A stretch of 64,000 bases of DNA from Chondrus crispus. Its lineage: Eukaryota > Rhodophyta > Florideophyceae > Gigartinales > Gigartinaceae. The stretch lies in NCBI RefSeq assembly GCF_000350225.1, contig NW_005178895.1, forward strand, positions 141,472 through 205,471. The letters are read 5' to 3'. The position numbers and the translations under genes are program-made. The notes beneath the pieces were generated by a model, which ran no database searches, was not told where the DNA came from, and was given only the letters and a program-made list of their open reading frames with translations. Shown here piece after piece: positions 32,823 to 43,620 of this stretch (its first letter is position 1; each line of letters opens with the position of its first letter).

Positions 32823-33820
32823 ATGTTTCCTTCATCCCCGAGCCACTCCAGTGGTGGTACCAAACGCAAGCGCTACGGCGTGGGCTTTTCTTCCACTTCC
32901 CACGACCCTCTAAGTCTTCCTTCCATCCCTCGATTACCTCCTGGGCGGTGCTGATGCGGACACCGAACTGCATTCTCTCCTCGATAAAATAGAGGATGTC
33001 GATTGGGACTTGATACGGCGTCAAAATTCCTCTCGTTCCTTCGTCCGGCAACGCCCCTCCTTCTCTCCTGGTCGTGCTCATCGTGGTGCGGGGGACTACG
33101 CTTGGTTTAACCCCTGGACGGGATCGCAATGTTCTTGCGACGAGGCGCGTCTGAGTCGACAGTATGGGAGTCAGACGCCCGTTCCGGTTGAAATGCCCGT
33201 CTTCCATGCGGATCCCCTCGAGCGCGACCTCTGTCCCAGAGAGCCTTTGCGTTCTCGCCCTGTGTTACCGGTCTCACCGACTTCACTTCCTGTCGATCCG
33301 GCCGACCCCACTCTTCCCGTGAATGCTTCGATAAGGGCGACGAGAGCCCCGGGGTGTGAGGAGGTCAAATCCCCTTTGCGGTCCCATTCACCTCCAGTGG
33401 CCAGGTGTCAACCTCTATCAGAGACGAGAGAGGCCCCCTCGTCATCTAGCCGGACTGACAGTCTGTCCGTGCGCGCAGCCCCAGAAAGGAAGGGAAATTC
33501 TTCGTCCCTTACCCCCTCGGCTCCTCCTGCACCGCCTTCCCCTGTGCCCGTCCCAGCTCGTCCCCCTTCTCCTGCGGCTGTTCCAGTTGCCGCACCCTTG
33601 TCACCAATCGTCGACGCAGTCCAATCGACCAGGGGAGATTCGACCTCCCCCGTCCTCTCCAGATGTTATCAAAAAGAACGACGGCGCCGCCAGCGTCTAT
33701 CGCACATTGCTCCGTGCTCACGGAATAAACGAGGGGGCTCTTCGAGGAGCGTCCCTCGTTGACCTGCGCTTACTGGCGCAGCTTGTCGCCTCACTTCCGA
33801 AGGAAAAAATCCTTGGGTGA
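32823..33820 (+). pseudogene. third copy of the antisense gene, internally deleted
   Basis: The first 40 codons match the 16556 gene almost exactly (MFPSSPSHSSGGTKRKR), including the leader. At about 32938 the sequence jumps to the segment after residue 365 (GGADADTELHSLLDKIE), deleting about 970 bases. The junction has CCTG microhomology, is out of frame and gives a stop at codon 44. The Pro/Ser linker and the C-terminal helical domain (GAASVYRTLLRAHGIN) survive, with one more frameshift near 33645. Homology to the 16-18 kb copy ends at 33864. Confidence 0.8.
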
Positions 33821-33865
33821 ATTGTCCCATTGACCCATTGCCGATGGTAGCGTCCTGCCGATCCT

Positions 33866-34174
33866 CTTTGGTCCAAGCTGATCCAAACCGGCATCGAGAA
33901 GCACACTGTGTAGCTGCATCTGTGGTTGGCAGTACTCAACCCAACTCAACACCTCATCTTCACAGGATTGTTGCTTCAAGTTTCTGTCTATGTAAGAGCC
34001 AAGTACATTGATATCTTCTTTGGTAAAGTTAGGTTTGGTACCATCTTTAGCGATAAACCTCATCGATTTTGTTTGTATGAAATTCAAGAACGCATCCACC
34101 TTTGCCTGACGTTCACCGTTCTCCGTAGATAAGTTTACATTCGCAAAGACAGAGGCAGACCTCACGTCCTTCAT
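33866..34174 (-). pseudogene. ORF fragment cut at the end of the truncated element
   Basis: Minus-strand frame ASVFANVNLSTENGERQAKV, AFLNFIQTKSMRFIAKDGTK, EDINVLGSYIDRNLKQQ looks like genuine protein and stops matching anything at 33865, where retroelement DNA begins. Upstream coding character continues one frame over (about 34235-34175, SLRDIGAVLLRLEGLW). The family is not recognised. It is probably a host or mobile-element gene broken by the junction. Confidence 0.35.
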
Positions 34175-34879
34175 GCTGCCACAGTCCCTCTAATCTAAGC
34201 AAGACTGCACCAATATCCCTGAGCGATTTTGATGGTGTTACTTCCTAACTAGATGGCAGCCGCCAAACCTCGTCGGCAACACCAGACGGCTCCCGAACCA
34301 AACCTTCGAGTCACTACAGATCCGAAACCTTGAAATGAGCCATGCGCTGCCCCGCTCCAGCGTGAGACCAGTCTCAACGCTGTATAATGCACTTTTTATT
34401 GCATGCAGAAGGTGTAGGAGCGCGAGACAAATAAACAGCGAAAAGGCGCAGAAGAGTAAGAGGCAGGAAGCAAGAGTAGTTGGGAGGATGCCGGAGTTGG
34501 CATGAAGGATAAGTGCAAGAGTAGAAGCGGGGTGTCGAGAAGCATATGAGAACACAGCGTAATGGGGGCCCGGGATGGAGGAGGGATCTCCTGTCGATTT
34601 TATGTGAGGCTTGTAGCGAGATCACTAGGTCGGAAATATATGTTGTGTAATGGTGAGAAATAATGAATCTCAAATATTTGGTAGGAAATTGGAAGAATTG
34701 GATCGACTACTTCGGTAAAAGGTTGCGTTGTGAGACCAAGGTGGAAAGCCGATTCCTCAGTTATCCAGCTGACGTAACATGACTTCTTGTGATAAGGAGA
34801 CGAAGAAGAAAGCAAAATGCTGCATTTTATTTCGTTACAATACCATGTACGTGAGCGATGTGTTTCTGCTTCCGCCTTT
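34175..34879. other. no gene recognised
   Basis: Mixed-composition DNA with only short frames on both strands. Confidence 0.4.
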
Positions 34880-35729
34880 TTATTCGACGTTCACGCAATT
34901 GGACCTCGACAGTTTGCTAGTTTCTCGTGTTTTCTTCTCAGCATGCCTTGCTCTTATTCCCTCTCCTAGGTTCTTTTTTAGTCGTCCTGTTCGTCTGGCT
35001 AGCTCTAAAATTCCTTTTTGTACTTTCTTATCTTCTTCATCCCCTAAGTATTCCGCGGCCATTAAAAGACGGCCGTAGAAAAGGCTCTCCATTCGCCCCT
35101 TACGCCGCGCACTCATCTGTGCTGCAGTTTTTCTCAGTTCATCTCCTTTCTCCGGGCTTTCCTCCGAAAGCCACTCAGTCCACAGCAAAAACGTGTAGTG
35201 GTATCCATTGTCGTGGTTGACACACTTAGCTTTACTCTCCACATCGCAAACATTGCTTTCCATTACATAGTCCGGCTCAGACCAAACTTCCTCTTCCATC
35301 CATTCATGCGTGCGACCCGGTGTGCTCGGTCTTTCAATCTAATTCTCGACCGCAGCATAGTGACTCCCACCAACCCTGCTTTTATTTTCTCTCCGTATCT
35401 TTTCCATGACTCGAGAAGTCTTTGGAGACTTCCATCAGAGTCTCCAGAATGCTGAACTTATTGCGCCCCTCCACCTTCCCTTTGTAGTCTACGTACGAAA
35501 TAGAGGCTTCACGAGCCTTTACTGAAACGAACTTCCCGAACACAGCCTCCTCGAATAGAGCAGCGTGTGACTTGCTCATGTCACTGCAACTACTGCAGTT
35601 GTCGTCGGAGTCCTCTCTTCCGCGTGAGATCAATCTCAGCCGCTGTGTGACGGTAGATCCGTGGGGGACTCGCCAGTAGAGGCAGAACAGTGGAAGGCGA
35701 AAGGTGGCGATGTCCAAGGCGTGTTGCAT
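34880..35729 (-). CDS. uncharacterised ORFs, possibly one broken gene
   Basis: Two minus-strand frames lie in tandem: 35729-35382 (115 aa; ISRGREDSDDNCSSCSDMSK, EAVFGKFVSVKAREASISYV) and 35299-34880 (139 aa; MEEEVWSEPDYVMESNVCDV, RRKGRMESLFYGRLLMAAEY, then a Lys/Glu-rich end). About 80 bases with stops separate them. Amino-acid use is protein-like in both. No domain is recognised. They could be exons, two parts of a decayed gene, or unrelated. Confidence 0.3.
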
Positions 35730-35731
35730 GT

Positions 35732-35801
35732 CGGTGGGAGAGCGACAGGCTGTGCGGAGTGCCGGACGGTGGGAGAGCGACCGGCTGTGCGGGGTGCCGG
35801 A
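35732..35801. repeat. 35-bp tandem duplication
   Basis: CGGTGGGAGAGCGAC followed by A/C-GGCTGTGCGG-A/G-GTGCCGGA occurs at 35732-35766 and 35767-35801 with two mismatches. Confidence 0.85.
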
Positions 35802-36628
35802 GAGTGAGGGCCTCCTTTAAGACAGCATGGTCAGCCATGTTTGGATGTATATGTTTGCGATTTTCAAAATATTACATGTCCAATAATTTAATGTATTGTG
35901 TCAGCGCGCCGTGATCCGTAAATTGGCTCAAGGGGTGCATCATACCGGGTTATCGATAGGGAAGCGAACAGTCTTTCTGAGCAGTGATGCAAGGAAGTGG
36001 CTGCAAAAAAGCCGCAAATCTCATTATCTTATAGTGCCTGGTTCGATATAGTGCCGTTTTCGGCCCACTGACAGAGGGAGGCACTATATCGCGATCCCCG
36101 TGTACTGGCATTCAGGGACGTCAATAAAATGATTAAATTGAATTTTAATGTATGCTAAATTGGATCAAGATTGAATTTAATCGCACTTATGCGGTAGGCG
36201 ACAGCCAATGGTGTGCTCTCGTATGGCACGTTGGTAGCGACAGATTCCATTATATTAACTTTGTGTGCGCCATCATACTGTTAAGAAAAGTATTAAATGG
36301 ACCAATCAGGTGCACGCTGACGTCCATACATGTCCAAACATGCCCGTCCATGCTGTCTTAAAGGAGGCCCTGAGATAGAGAGCGGGGAGGGCTGAGGGAG
36401 GAAGCGCGGGAATTAGAAGAGCCGACGAGGGCAAAATTTATTTCCGAAATGTTTTTTTTTCGCCGACGACGGTAACATTTCGAACTTTTTATGTTTTGCA
36501 GAGGTTTCTCTCTAGATTTTCCCTTGCGCAGAGATCGATACATCTCGTCCACGTGTACACCGTGCACGGCCCCCAGATTATTAGCCTCCGCCCGTCTGTC
36601 GTTATACTACACATGGAGCATCTGTCGT
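35802..36628. other. no gene; AT-rich DNA with an inverted repeat
   Basis: Nothing coding is seen. It contains the 12-bp inverted repeat at 36044-36091 described separately. Confidence 0.4.
36044..36091. repeat. 12-bp perfect inverted repeat, 24-base loop
   Basis: CGATATAGTGCC (36044-36055) and GGCACTATATCG (36080-36091) are exact reverse complements. The right arm and its flank (GGCACTATATCGCGAYCCCC) recur at 45164-45188. Confidence 0.8.
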
Positions 36629-37108
36629 AAAGGGGGGTTGCTGGTGTTGTCGGACAGTGACAAAAAAATCGGACATGCAAAATATTTTGAAAAATATCTC
36701 CGACACGGGCCAAGGAGCACCGCCGCGCGTAACGGCGCCAGATAGTGCGCCGTATATCAGAACGACGTGGTTGAAATTAAAGAAAAAATATCTCAATCGA
36801 TTGCTTACGGCTTTCTACGTATAAGTGTGCAACAACCCAAAAATACAAAATAGGCGGACTTTTCTATTTTTTATTTATTTGCTTGGATGGCCGATCTTAG
36901 TGCTCGGTTGAGGTGCAAAAGTGTCCGCGCGCTTCAATCTCACTCCTCTTCTGTGTCCGTGGTTGTTTTCGCCAAGTCCCAGTGGACGACAGGCTGAGAG
37001 TGTCCCCGTCGCAAAACATAAAAAAATGGTGATTGCTTGACAATTACAAATACTTTTTCCTTTTAATATTGAGGTTTTTGTCCGACGTCTCCAGCACCCC
37101 CCCTTTAC
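36629..37108. mobile_element. MITE-like element with about 30-bp inverted ends
   Basis: The left end TAAAGGGGGGTTGCTGG...GTCGGACA (from 36629) and the right end TGTCCGAC...CCAGCACCCCCCCTTTA (to 37108) are reverse complements with a few mismatches. The 480-bp interior is AT-rich and has no frame. Size and ends suit a non-autonomous DNA transposon. A three-base TAA/TTA duplication typical of Harbinger is suggested but not clean (TAA left, TAC right). Confidence 0.65.
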
Positions 37109-38496
37109 CAGTAGAGTTTGAGCCGGGAGCCGTATTGATTAGCACAGCTGATAAGATCCCATTAATCCCCCTGACGCCTCCCAAATTATGCGTCTTCTAC
37201 CTGCAAATGTGAGCTTGCTTGGCCTACCGTTCCTTTTCCTATATCTATACGCATCAGGACAGTAGAGAAAGTTCTGTACGATAGGCCCACTGCGTTTGAG
37301 TTCTTTAGCGAAGCGCTGCTGCGATCATTTGGCTTGGTGGAGGGCAAGATTTTTCCCACGCACGTCATCGCTCAACTGAAGTCTAAAAGGCATGTTTTGG
37401 GGGTGTGGAAGCTACCAGAGGGTGGGTGGGACGCATTTCGTGCTTTTTTATGCATTAAAATTGCGTTTTCACCGCAAAGAGCGAAACAGGTTGTTGGCGG
37501 GGTTCTGGTCTGGTATGGTGCTTTATAAAGATTTCTACCTTTGAATATGCTTTTGCCGTGCATATTGCATACACACCATTGACAGATTCGTGTTTCTCGT
37601 TCTTTTTCCAAGCGAGGCTCTTTTCTAAAGAATCACTGACGGTGCTTTATATATCTTTTCCACCACTGTAGGACACCGAGGCGTCTGTAAATAAATCGTT
37701 TCATTTGGGATGCACTATTTAGTTTTTAATTAAATGTACAGTATGCACACGCAGTTTCGGGGAATACGTGCCCATCTGCTGCCGGTGCCATGAGCTCATG
37801 CCTTTGGCCCGGTGCATACGGGTGTTTTCAAATAATTTGCATATCCGAGCTATTTTGGCGTTGTCCAAAATGTAGGGCAACCCCCCTTCAAGACAAGACA
37901 AGATGAGAGACACGTCAGCGATTTTTTGTACCTAGCCGTCGAAACCTCCCCCACGGAGCACTGGGAGGCTTTTGGCCTTATGATCGGCCGTATGCAACTG
38001 TACCAGTATCGTTCTATCGTTCTTCTCGTCTTTGTCCAAGTTTTTCCATCACTCCTGTGACCTTGAAATCTCGCATCCGCTCTTGCAATGACCTTCAAAC
38101 ATTCAAGCCAACATGCCAATGAGTTGCCCGTGACACTCTTCAGACACTCTTCTCCCACGTCCGTCCCTCTTCCACCCTTTCCTTTCTCCCTCGTCCCTCG
38201 ATACAGCGTCCCGCTCGCTGCCCGCACACATGCCTTACGAATGATAGGTTGCCCATGTCCCATTCGCGATGCTCTATGCAGGTGGCGTGAACGCCACCTG
38301 TTCAGGTCGAACCCTTCCATCTCGCTCGTACTGTAGCGCGGCGACAGCCGCATCTGGACTCTCGCTTCAAACTCTACCGACACCACTCGTTTCGCACACT
38401 TCGAAACACGCAAAAAAAATTTACTGAACGACAAACACACGATGAGCACGCATTACAAACAACTAAAGCCTTTTCCTCCAACCTTGGTCCCACGTC
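37109..38496. other. mostly unassigned; one short coding-like frame
   Basis: A plus-strand frame from 37212 to 37528 reads AFEFFSEALLRSFGLVEGKI and FPTHVIAQLKSKRHVLGVW with no ATG at its start, perhaps an exon or gene remnant. The long minus frame at 37850-38449 has poor composition and is not supported. Confidence 0.35.
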
Positions 38497-39945
38497 TCAC
38501 TCCCTTCCGCCAAGCAGAGCTGTAGCAAACCCCCTCATCACTTCTATCGTATCACGACCGTAGTCCCTCAGCCCCGCAATCTCCCGGCGCGCCTGTGACA
38601 CCGCATCTCCAATGTTCCCGTCGGCGAGTAGTTGAAACTGCACCTCGTTCAGGCGGTGCAGCATCAGTTCCTGTGATGCAATTCGTCCAGCGATGCTCTG
38701 TAGACACCGCTGCAACCCCGCTGCCATGGGCTCCGACGCCGACGGTAGGGGAGATGGCGCATCCGTCATGTGCGAAGCACCCTCCATCCCGCAAGCGATT
38801 GCCGCCAGCACTTCGTCGCTCTCCGTGCTCATCGACAATGGGAGTGCTGGTGAACACACTTGGTCTTCATATCTATCGCCCAGCGTGCCTTCATGCTCAC
38901 CCTGCATCTCCTGCGTCCTCATCACATTCGCGTGCAACGTCATCGATCCAAATAGATGTGATACTCCATTTTCGTTGCCCTGCAGGTTTCCACCTTCGCC
39001 TTCAGTGATGTGGCCATCGGGAGCGTAGCCTCCTGCCACCGGCCAAGGGACGCATTTGTTCTGGGCTTCCCAGCCGACCGCTGCGGCGAGCTCCTCTTGT
39101 ATTGCCTCCCCATATACCCGCTCCTGGTGCTGCGCGGTGACCGGCAAATACTCTACCGGGATGCTGTGATCCTTGACAGCGTAAGTTTCATATGAAGTGT
39201 CCGAGGCTGGAGATTGCTCTTCCGGGGAACCGTATGGAGGCTGGTACTGTGCTTCCCAATGCGCGGGAGGCTGGTGCTGCGCTATGCCATACGCAGTCTG
39301 CTCCACTGTCGCGCATTGCTCCTCCTTAATGACGTAGTGTACACGCCCAGCAGCCTGCGAGACTCGGGCCGGCTGCTGCTCCTGAAGCGCCGGTGTGTTT
39401 TGATTCGGATGTTGGTCGTTTCCATGGTGAACAAAGCGGCCAGGCTGTTTCGTATTGTTGGCAACTGGCACATCTTGTCGGTGTTGCTGCAGCGCAACAG
39501 CCTTCTTGACCGTCTTTTTCTGCGCAACTGCCTTGCGTTCATTCGATTTGACCTTGGCGTTGGGCCCCTTCTTCCCGCGCTTCTTGGAAATACCCCCTTC
39601 GAGGGCGGCGCGGATGTTTTTGGAGCGGCGCAAGCCGCATGCGTTGCAAAGCGTTGCAACGCCGCCCGATCCGCTACGGCGGACGGGGGTGATGATGGTT
39701 TTGCACCTGGCACAAGTCCAAGGGGTTCCATCGGGTAGAAAGCGAATGATCCCCTTGGGCTTGCGCTTGGAGCGGCCCTTGCAAGCAGGTGGGGGGGTAA
39801 GAGGTTTGGTAGCGGGAGGAGTGAAGCGAGTAACGGAAGCGTCGAGGGAGTTTGGGGGAGGCTCTGTAGGGCAACCGATAGGGGGAGGCTCTGTAGGGCA
39901 ACCGATAGGGAAGAACGGTGTTTGGGGGGAGGCGGTGGGAAACAT
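38497..39945 (-). CDS. GATA-type zinc-finger transcription factor
   Basis: 482 codons, intact and intron-free. One finger C78-ARC-81 ... C100-NAC-103 has the CX2CX18CX2C spacing, followed by GLRRSKN and a Lys-rich tail (KKRGKKGPNAKVKSNERK) that extends DNA contact and nuclear import. A Pro-rich N-terminus contains a duplicated PIGCPTEPP from a 27-bp tandem repeat. The middle is Gln/His-rich (QHQPPAHWEAQYQPPY), and residues about 405-478 form a helical C-terminus (LQRCLQSIAGRIASQELML, DAVSQARREIAGLRDYG), perhaps for dimerisation. It should bind WGATAR-like sites in the nucleus; targets are unknown. Upstream on its strand lie a TTTATAAA box at 40079-40086 and three CTCACCCCTC repeats. It is the clearest intact host gene in the central window. 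Confidence 0.9.
   Translation of the reverse strand: MFPTASPQTPFFPIGCPTEPPPIGCPTEPPPNSLDASVTRFTPPATKPLTPPPACKGRSKRKPKGIIRFLPDGTPWTCARCKTIITPVRRSGSGGVATLCNACGLRRSKNIRAALEGGISKKRGKKGPNAKVKSNERKAVAQKKTVKKAVALQQHRQDVPVANNTKQPGRFVHHGNDQHPNQNTPALQEQQPARVSQAAGRVHYVIKEEQCATVEQTAYGIAQHQPPAHWEAQYQPPYGSPEEQSPASDTSYETYAVKDHSIPVEYLPVTAQHQERVYGEAIQEELAAAVGWEAQNKCVPWPVAGGYAPDGHITEGEGGNLQGNENGVSHLFGSMTLHANVMRTQEMQGEHEGTLGDRYEDQVCSPALPLSMSTESDEVLAAIACGMEGASHMTDAPSPLPSASEPMAAGLQRCLQSIAGRIASQELMLHRLNEVQFQLLADGNIGDAVSQARREIAGLRDYGRDTIEVMRGFATALLGGRE
39854..39907. repeat. 27-bp tandem duplication in the GATA gene
   Basis: GGGGGAGGCTCTGTAGGGCA... occurs at 39854-39880 and 39881-39907, identical and in frame, duplicating nine residues of the Pro-rich N-terminus. 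Confidence 0.9.
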
Positions 39946-40014
39946 GTTGGAGAGTTGGTGGTATCGTAAAACGAAAAAAAAAAAAAAAGAGTCAAGATGA
40001 GATGATGAGCGTCG

Positions 40015-40050
40015 GGATGAGGGGTGAGGAGGGGTGAGGAGGGGTGAGGA
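40015..40050. repeat. GAGGGGTGAG triplication in the GATA gene upstream region
   Basis: Three direct GAGGGGTGAG units lie between the TATA candidate and the start codon, in the probable 5' untranslated region. Confidence 0.8.
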
Positions 40051-40078
40051 ACGAAAGCTAGTACGGCGGGGTTGGCTG

Positions 40079-40086
40079 TTTATAAA
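40079..40086 (-). promoter_or_regulatory. TATA box of the GATA gene
   Basis: TTTATAAA lies about 135 bases upstream of the ATG at 39945, and no other TATA-like site lies nearer. Confidence 0.5.
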
Positions 40087-40194
40087 GAGCGGGGCTATGG
40101 ACGACGGTGTGGGTGGGGGAAAGGGGTTCGCTAAGGCGCAGAGCAGTTCGTTACCAACTATGATTCACTCGGTTGGGGGCTTTCCAGCACACTG

Positions 40195-40294
40195 NNNNNN
40201 NNNNNNNNNNNNNNNNNNNNNNNNNNNNNNNNNNNNNNNNNNNNNNNNNNNNNNNNNNNNNNNNNNNNNNNNNNNNNNNNNNNNNNNNNNNNNN
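40195..40294. other. assembly gap (100 N)
   Basis: Exactly 100 N, the usual placeholder size, so the true gap length is unknown. Frames running through it are meaningless. Confidence 0.98.
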
Positions 40295-40492
40295 ACAGCT
40301 GCCCGGCGTTTGATTTTTCGCTCATCAGCCGCACGGGCTTCCTCTTCTTTCTTACGCCTCATCGCCAACATAACCTCTACGGTCAAGTGCTCCGCAGGTG
40401 CCCCACAGTCGAGATGAACGTTTCGTTGGGATAAATTACTGCTTCGGCAGTGGTGGCCGTGTGAGATGGAGCACAGTTCATCAGTATTGAGT

Positions 40493-40848
40493 TCACTGTT
40501 TCAGAGTTTCGAAGAAGGATAGTGAGTTCTTGCAATTTTTAGACGCACCCAATTCGCTTTCGGTAATTTCCAATACTTTGGAAAACGTCACCCGATCCCT
40601 CCCTCGCCTCCGTATGACATTGGACCGCTGTCCTACTGACGTCATATCCGCTATTGCATCTTGCGTCTTCGAAGTGGTAAAGCGGTTTGGGAAATTTTCG
40701 TCAAATGGAAACAATCCTGTCTTCTGGAAGGATTGGCGGATATTTTCAACCGTCACAGCTTCGAATGCATGCACGCCACATATTGTGGTCGTAAAAGGCA
40801 TTGGCATTTGGACTACGACTGACTTGTTAAACTCATCGGGGGGGAGGA
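40493..40848 (-). pseudogene. C-terminal fragment of a pogo/Tigger-like transposase
   Basis: Minus-strand frame with DEFNKSVVVQMPMPFTTTIC, then VTVENIRQSFQKTGLFPFDE. The pattern IR.SF..TGLFPF is the usual end of DDE_1 (pogo/Tigger/jerky) proteins. A Lys/Glu-rich stretch near 40386-40300 (RRKKEEEARAADERKIKRR) may be its tail, interrupted by stops and the N gap. The catalytic part is missing. This copy is unrelated in detail to the complete pogo element at 57.8-59.9 kb. Confidence 0.5.
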
Positions 40849-43620
40849 AGGAGGGGAGTGGGGAAGCGGGCGGCGACGGTGAGGGTAAGTGGATGGGGGA
40901 GGAGGAGGTCAAGACATGGCTGCATGCGCGACGCGCGGAGAAGTGAATTTGTGCCCAAACGGAGCCGATTTGCTGAATCTCGATCTCACCGTTCCATCGC
41001 GGCCGTGTCCGGCTGCATCGCATGGCCCCAGACGTGTCTCCCCAATCAACGCCTCCGCGTGCACCGCCGCCAGTTCTGCATACATCTTCCCAGAGCCGCG
41101 CCGTTCCACCTTCACCGCTTGCCTACCGCTTTACCTTCAAACTCCCGCGCGTGTCCGCTTCATTGTACACATTCGCCAATCCGTGCGTGACCCTCCAGTT
41201 GACCGCGGATGGTGGTCGCGCCTCGCGCGTTTCTGCACTACACCCATTGCCTCGTTGTCCCCGTGCAGTCGGGGAGCAAGCGGGAAATGCTCTCCGGGCC
41301 ACAGCCGCCTGCTTTCCGATTTCTACGTGCCCGCTGGAGCTCGCCGCCGAGCTCGCCGTGATGCAGGTCAGGGATGCTTTCAGGTCGCCATCGATTTGTT
41401 GCTATCAATTTTGGAGAGCAGGGGCAGCTCGGATGCACGTCGGAGCAACGTGCCGTTCGGGGGCAGCTTGAGAGGGGCGCAGTGGGGATTGTAGAGATGG
41501 ACGTGGACGGCGGGCCATTAATGAGCATGAGCAAGGGCAACTCTTCCCGCTAATTACGGGTGTTGCATGCCGGCGGCATTCGCAAAGCCATCCTCCTCGC
41601 GCTCTCCCCTACAACTTTATTCAGAATCCCTGCCACATTCGCAACAGACACGTTTCTACCCTCGCATGATGTGCAGAATCCACACATCAAGCGCGGGTTC
41701 AAAACTATCTATTGCTTGTAAGGAAACGGTCTGCACTGCAGCACGCCGCACGCGACGCCTCCCATCCGCGTTCCCGCCCTTGCCGCCAGGCAGCCCTCCG
41801 ATCCGACAGTGCTGTAGCGCGTTGTAGGCGCGCGCAGGCGTCTTCCTCATCCAGTTAATGAACAGTTAATCCCGACGCCATTGAGCAGCTTCTGTACCCG
41901 CTGTTTTAGCTCCGCCTCGCCGACGTGGCCAACTGCTACCTCCGCGAACAGCTCCCGCCACGAGGAAGCGGTTGGAGGGCCACGGGAGGACGCCGTTGCT
42001 CGCTTCTGGGGGCCTCTAAGTCGTGCTATCCTGCATAGCACTTGGGGAGAGTGCATTGCGCGATGCAGTCAGGCTTTGCGGATAAGAAGGGCAGAGCGAG
42101 GGGTGCGGACAAAGGCGGGCCTCAACCAAGGTGGGGCGCTAGACGGATAGTAAGGGCGTGGGCTTGAGGGAGCTCCATGGGACTGGTCTCTTCCGAGCCC
42201 ATGAATCGAAAGCAGTGCGCCAGGATTCGAGCAAGTAGGGTCACGTACGCTCCGTACATCACCGATGAACTTCGGGAAGCTTTTCAAGCAGAAACTAGAG
42301 GACGAAAAGCATCTTGCCCGCAAGCGTGGGGAATGCGAGTTTGTAAGCGACCATGGCGGAGGCGGAGTTCAGGGATGTGCGGCGGGTGTTGGAACCCTCG
42401 TGGACAGGAGAAGCAGTGACGGGGGGACAAGATGGTGGCAGCCACAGAGCCGCACAGAGCGATCTAGGACGTTGGGACAAGTCTCCTACTTTCAGAAACT
42501 AATCCTCCTAGGTGCAGTACTTTTGGCGCAACTTGGGCTTATTCGCAATGAACGTAACGTGCTCTCAGCCTTTCCCACATTTCCAACCGTTGCGTCCAGT
42601 TGGGAGTGAGGAGGGGTGCCTTTGGCATATGAGCGTCTCGTGCTTATCAACGCAAGAGACGATGTGTCCGCAGATGTAATCCTATTGCACTCAGAGAATG
42701 CGCTCTGTCGAACAAGCTGCTGCCAGAGACGCGGCCACATACCCAAGACACCCCCGCTCCTTGTGCGTATTCCACCCCCTCACGTGTCTTGCCTCAAGAG
42801 ATAAATCCCCGCGGGGCGGCTGCTACAAAAATGAATGCCGAAGAAAAACACATCCTCGTCCCTTATTCTTTCTAGTAAGTATTCTTGGCTGTGTCGCACC
42901 AATCCTCACTCAGCCGCGCCTTGACCATCTGTATCTTTCATTCCACTTTGGTATTGCTTTCGACCTAGCTGCATTCGGTCCCCGTTAATGTCTTTATGAC
43001 ATCTGCTTCTCTTCCAGCAAGACATACGACACAGAAAATCGCACGTTGGACACGAGCCACGACGTTGCATCGCCCATTTCCTCCCCCCCCCCCCCACCGC
43101 CGCCTCCCAACGGACTGCGCTGGGATTATTCCAGCATTGAAAGGACAACCCCCGATGATTCTCGAAGTATCATCGATTGTGCGCCACACCACGCTACGCT
43201 CTCAGCAGTGGAATCCCCGGTTGCAATCCGAGGATGCAATCCGTGGTTTCCATGCTGGGAAAGCACACCGGGGACCACTTCTGAAATTCAGTCTCCATTG
43301 CCACGCCTCGATCCTCGCCCGTGCCACGTCCGTTATAGGCTCCCTTTTTCCCAACAGCCACGTGTGTATCAAAGCTTACGGTACAAAGCTGTCCAGTACC
43401 ACGCCACAGAAGGCTCTTACATGTATCCACTGCAATGATCCTGTTTATCTCTACTCTCGCGATGCGGCAGCATAGCGGTACCAGGGCTGTGTACAGGCTG
43501 CAGATTAATGATGCCCGGATCAACACCGCGGCATTCTTCCGAAACCCTTGAGAGGGTTGGTGGTTGCAATGTGCAATGAGTCATGGGATCGTTGGCTGAC
43601 GTCCCGACCCCGAAAAGCTA
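40849..43620. other. GC-rich stretch with decayed frames, no gene supported
   Basis: Several frames have locally protein-like composition: plus about 41080-41360 (FTFKLPRVSASLYTFANP), plus about 41480-41600 (GIVEMDVDGGPLMSMSKGN), minus 42056-41847 (WRELFAEVAVGHVGEAELKQ) and plus from 42265 (MNFGKLFKQKLEDEKHLARK, faintly like an SPX start). None is long or recognisable. A C-run and CCG repeats lie at 43083-43105. It is probably a set of pseudogene pieces. Confidence 0.35.

Noticed and set aside
37850-38449. 199-codon minus frame downstream of the GATA gene
   Set aside because: Composition is not protein-like, the product has no hydrophobic or helical order, and it lies in the probable 3' untranslated region.
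40034-40417. Frames crossing the N gap
   Set aside because: They are open only because N codons are not counted as stops, and the gap length is arbitrary.
42265-42360. SPX-domain gene start (MNFGKLFKQKLED...)
   Set aside because: The first residues look suggestive, but the frame turns Gly/Arg-rich after about 30 codons and no conserved SPX core follows.
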